Positions 12,211 to 13,926 of a stretch of DNA of 13,926 nt are shown piece after piece. Under the pieces are notes generated by a model. That model was not told where the DNA came from, made no database searches, and saw only the letters and a program-made list of their open reading frames with translations. Within the stretch, counting starts at the first letter, position 1; each line of letters begins with the position of its first letter. The DNA comes from Dictyocoela muelleri (lineage: Eukaryota > Microsporidia), in contig SDVU01000396.1 in NCBI GenBank assembly GCA_016256075.1, positions 1 to 13,926 of the forward strand, read 5' to 3'. The position numbers were made by a program, and so were the translations under genes.

Positions 12211-13926
12211 ATGAAAAAAATCAATGATAAAATTAAAACTATAAATAGAAGTGAACATCTGATCCCCATGCTCTTTCGAGAAGACAAATCAATAAATCGT
12301 TTTTCAAAATCTCTTTTAATTCCACAATTTAGTTTTAACGCATACAGCAACTTGAGCTCAAGGAGAGATACTTACGCACGAAATAATTCTTATACTTCTG
12401 AACTCATTAGAATTGACGAGTCAATACGATTAGAAGAAACCGAAAATGCAAAAAAAACACTATCTAACGACCCACGATTCGAATCTGCTTGTTTCGAATA
12501 CAAAAATGAATTATCCGGGCTAAAGATAATACATAAAATCAACATTTTAGTATCCTTAGAATAACAAGACATTATCAACTGGCGAACAGCCTTCAAATAG
12601 CTAGCATGGATACGCAGATGGCCCGATAAAGTGCAGATGAAGTACTCAGATAAATAACTTATCTTACCCTTCAACACAAAATTGGAGAAGCAAACACACC
12701 TGATGAATTTTTATACAATATAACAAAACTCAAGTACAACAACAGCACTGCCTATAAATATCAAACAAGATAATAAACATCAAACAAAGAGACTATTTTA
12801 CAATTCGTGCTTACCTTTACGATATAGAAAAAATAACGCGAATACTCGCTTTTTGTCTCAATTGGAACGATTTGATTGCAACGCATAAACTCCATGAATT
12901 ATTCTTTTTCGGCTTAGACGACTCAGTGAAACTAGAAATCATGAAATACTTAAGCCATGACTTTGATTTAATACTAGCTAGATTTATCGAAATCGAAAAC
13001 TTTATAATTCAAAACATCAAAAAATATTTAAGTGAAATAAACACAATAAATATAAATTTCAAGTATAATAAATCAAAAAATCAAAATACAAGATATTTTC
13101 CACAATATATATCTAAACGTCATGCTATTAACACAATAAAAAACAAATTTTTTTTATCGCTTACACAAGTCAAACACTCATAAATAGTCTGAATGTCGAG
13201 CACTTAAAAGAAAATCGAATCATAAAAACAATGACTTCACACCAGGAAATCATACACCCTAAATGACCTAAACCATTCCCTAAAACCATTGAAATTCCTG
13301 TTAAGATAGAAGAAAAAACAATTAATCGTCTTATTGATACCGGCTCGGTGGAAATTATATTTCAGAGGGTGCTGCAACATTTATGAATCTTAAATCTACA
13401 GAGTTGCCACAAAAGAAGCTAACTGAAGGAGGAAACGGAGACATAGTGGAAATAAACAAGGAAACGGAGTTAAAATTTTAATTAATTAAAGATCTTGATA
13501 ATTATTATTGTTCTAAATTTTATATTTTGCCCAATCCCAACTTACAAATTATCCTAGGTATGCGATTTCTTCTCGAATATGATGCAATTATAAATTTACG
13601 TGAAGGATTTCTTGTTCTTGATGATTGTAAATACGAAATAAATGGGATAGAAAATAAAACTAATCTCATTGAAAAAGAAATAATACAAAAAACTAAAACA
13701 TTCACATTGACAAAAATAGACGGTAAAATTAATGAGTTATTACGCGATATTAAAATTAAAAACCCAGTTCTTGGTGAAATACTTAACATTGAACACAAAA
13801 TTGAATTGATAGGTGAAATGAAAATGATCAAAAGGGAATATCCAGTCCTAATAGGCTTACATGAAGATGTTCTGAATCACTTAAAGGCGCTGACGGAAAA
13901 TGATGTTATAATTGAAAAGGACACAG
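12211..13926 (+). mobile_element. Broken Ty3/gypsy-like LTR retroelement, gag to start of RT (fossil)
   Basis: A fossil retroelement that continues past the right edge. A gag-like region lies in about 12211-13190. A retropepsin-like protease follows at about 13280-13640, seen from an Asp-Thr-Gly-Ser active-site motif and a later ILGMRFL-type motif typical of Ty3/gypsy proteases. The start of the reverse transcriptase region reaches the window edge (the LKALTENDVI phrase resembles the segment just before RT). The left LTR, primer-binding site and true 5' limit were not identified. Reading is interrupted in several places (at least three or four), so this copy is broken. Similarity remains easy to see, suggesting moderate rather than great age. 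The gag assignment rests on position. Confidence 0.75.

Noticed and set aside
11892-12350. 152-codon minus-strand open frame rich in Ile-Thr-Phe
   Set aside because: It is the reverse reading of the 9-bp GTGATGAAA array, and its apparent membrane-like composition is a by-product of that repeat.
12390-12677. Minus-strand open frames opposite the retroelement (also 13520-13831)
   Set aside because: They are antisense to a recognisable retroelement, with no start signal of the type seen at the host genes and no recognisable domain.

Overview
The window is AT-rich eukaryotic nuclear DNA, most likely from a microsporidian with a transposon-rich genome. Three things point there. (1) Compact, uninterrupted genes: two ribosomal proteins of ordinary length plus an SF3a60 C-terminus. 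(2) A run of C residues 2 to 5 nt before all three visible start codons (1659-1663, 3520-3523 and 9074-9080, minus strand), like the CCC-type start signals described in microsporidia. (3) AATAAA overlapping the stop codon of two genes. The SF3a60 gene suggests the spliceosome is retained. The species cannot be told from sequence alone, and another AT-rich protist is the main alternative.

Layout. 3-638 (+) is the 3' part of the SF3a60/Prp9 splicing factor gene, with an Asp-Asn-Lys repeat inside it. 1059-1655 (-) is ribosomal protein uL13. 2174-5701 is an island of tRNA-derived SINE copies around the gene for ribosomal protein eL32 (3095-3514, -). One copy (3658-4111) is complete, has intact A and B boxes and is flanked by a perfect 11-bp target-site duplication. 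At 4615-5701 two SINE fragments flank a TIR-bounded 549-bp insert that holds a foldback and a degenerate repeat array. 5811-9071 (-) encodes a 1086-residue Asn-rich protein whose C-terminus looks like the histone fold of TFIID/SAGA subunit TAF12; the rest is mostly in-frame minisatellite-like repeats.

From 9099 onward no host gene was recognised. The stretch holds a MITE with long terminal inverted repeats and a 9-bp target duplication (9598-9931), a 22-bp minisatellite (9993-10101), a nested palindromic complex (10721-11951) around a 680-bp TIR element with hairpin ends, a 9-bp repeat (12015-12165), and the broken gag to reverse-transcriptase part of a Ty3/gypsy-like retroelement running off the right edge (12211-13926).

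The host genes are all core information-processing genes (splicing, ribosome, probably transcription initiation). They do not form an operon-like unit; what the window mainly shows is non-autonomous repeats packed between housekeeping genes. No single new functional system is proven. The most novel items are the SINE family, the two TIR elements sitting between overlapping copies of another repeat, and the expanded TAF12-like protein.
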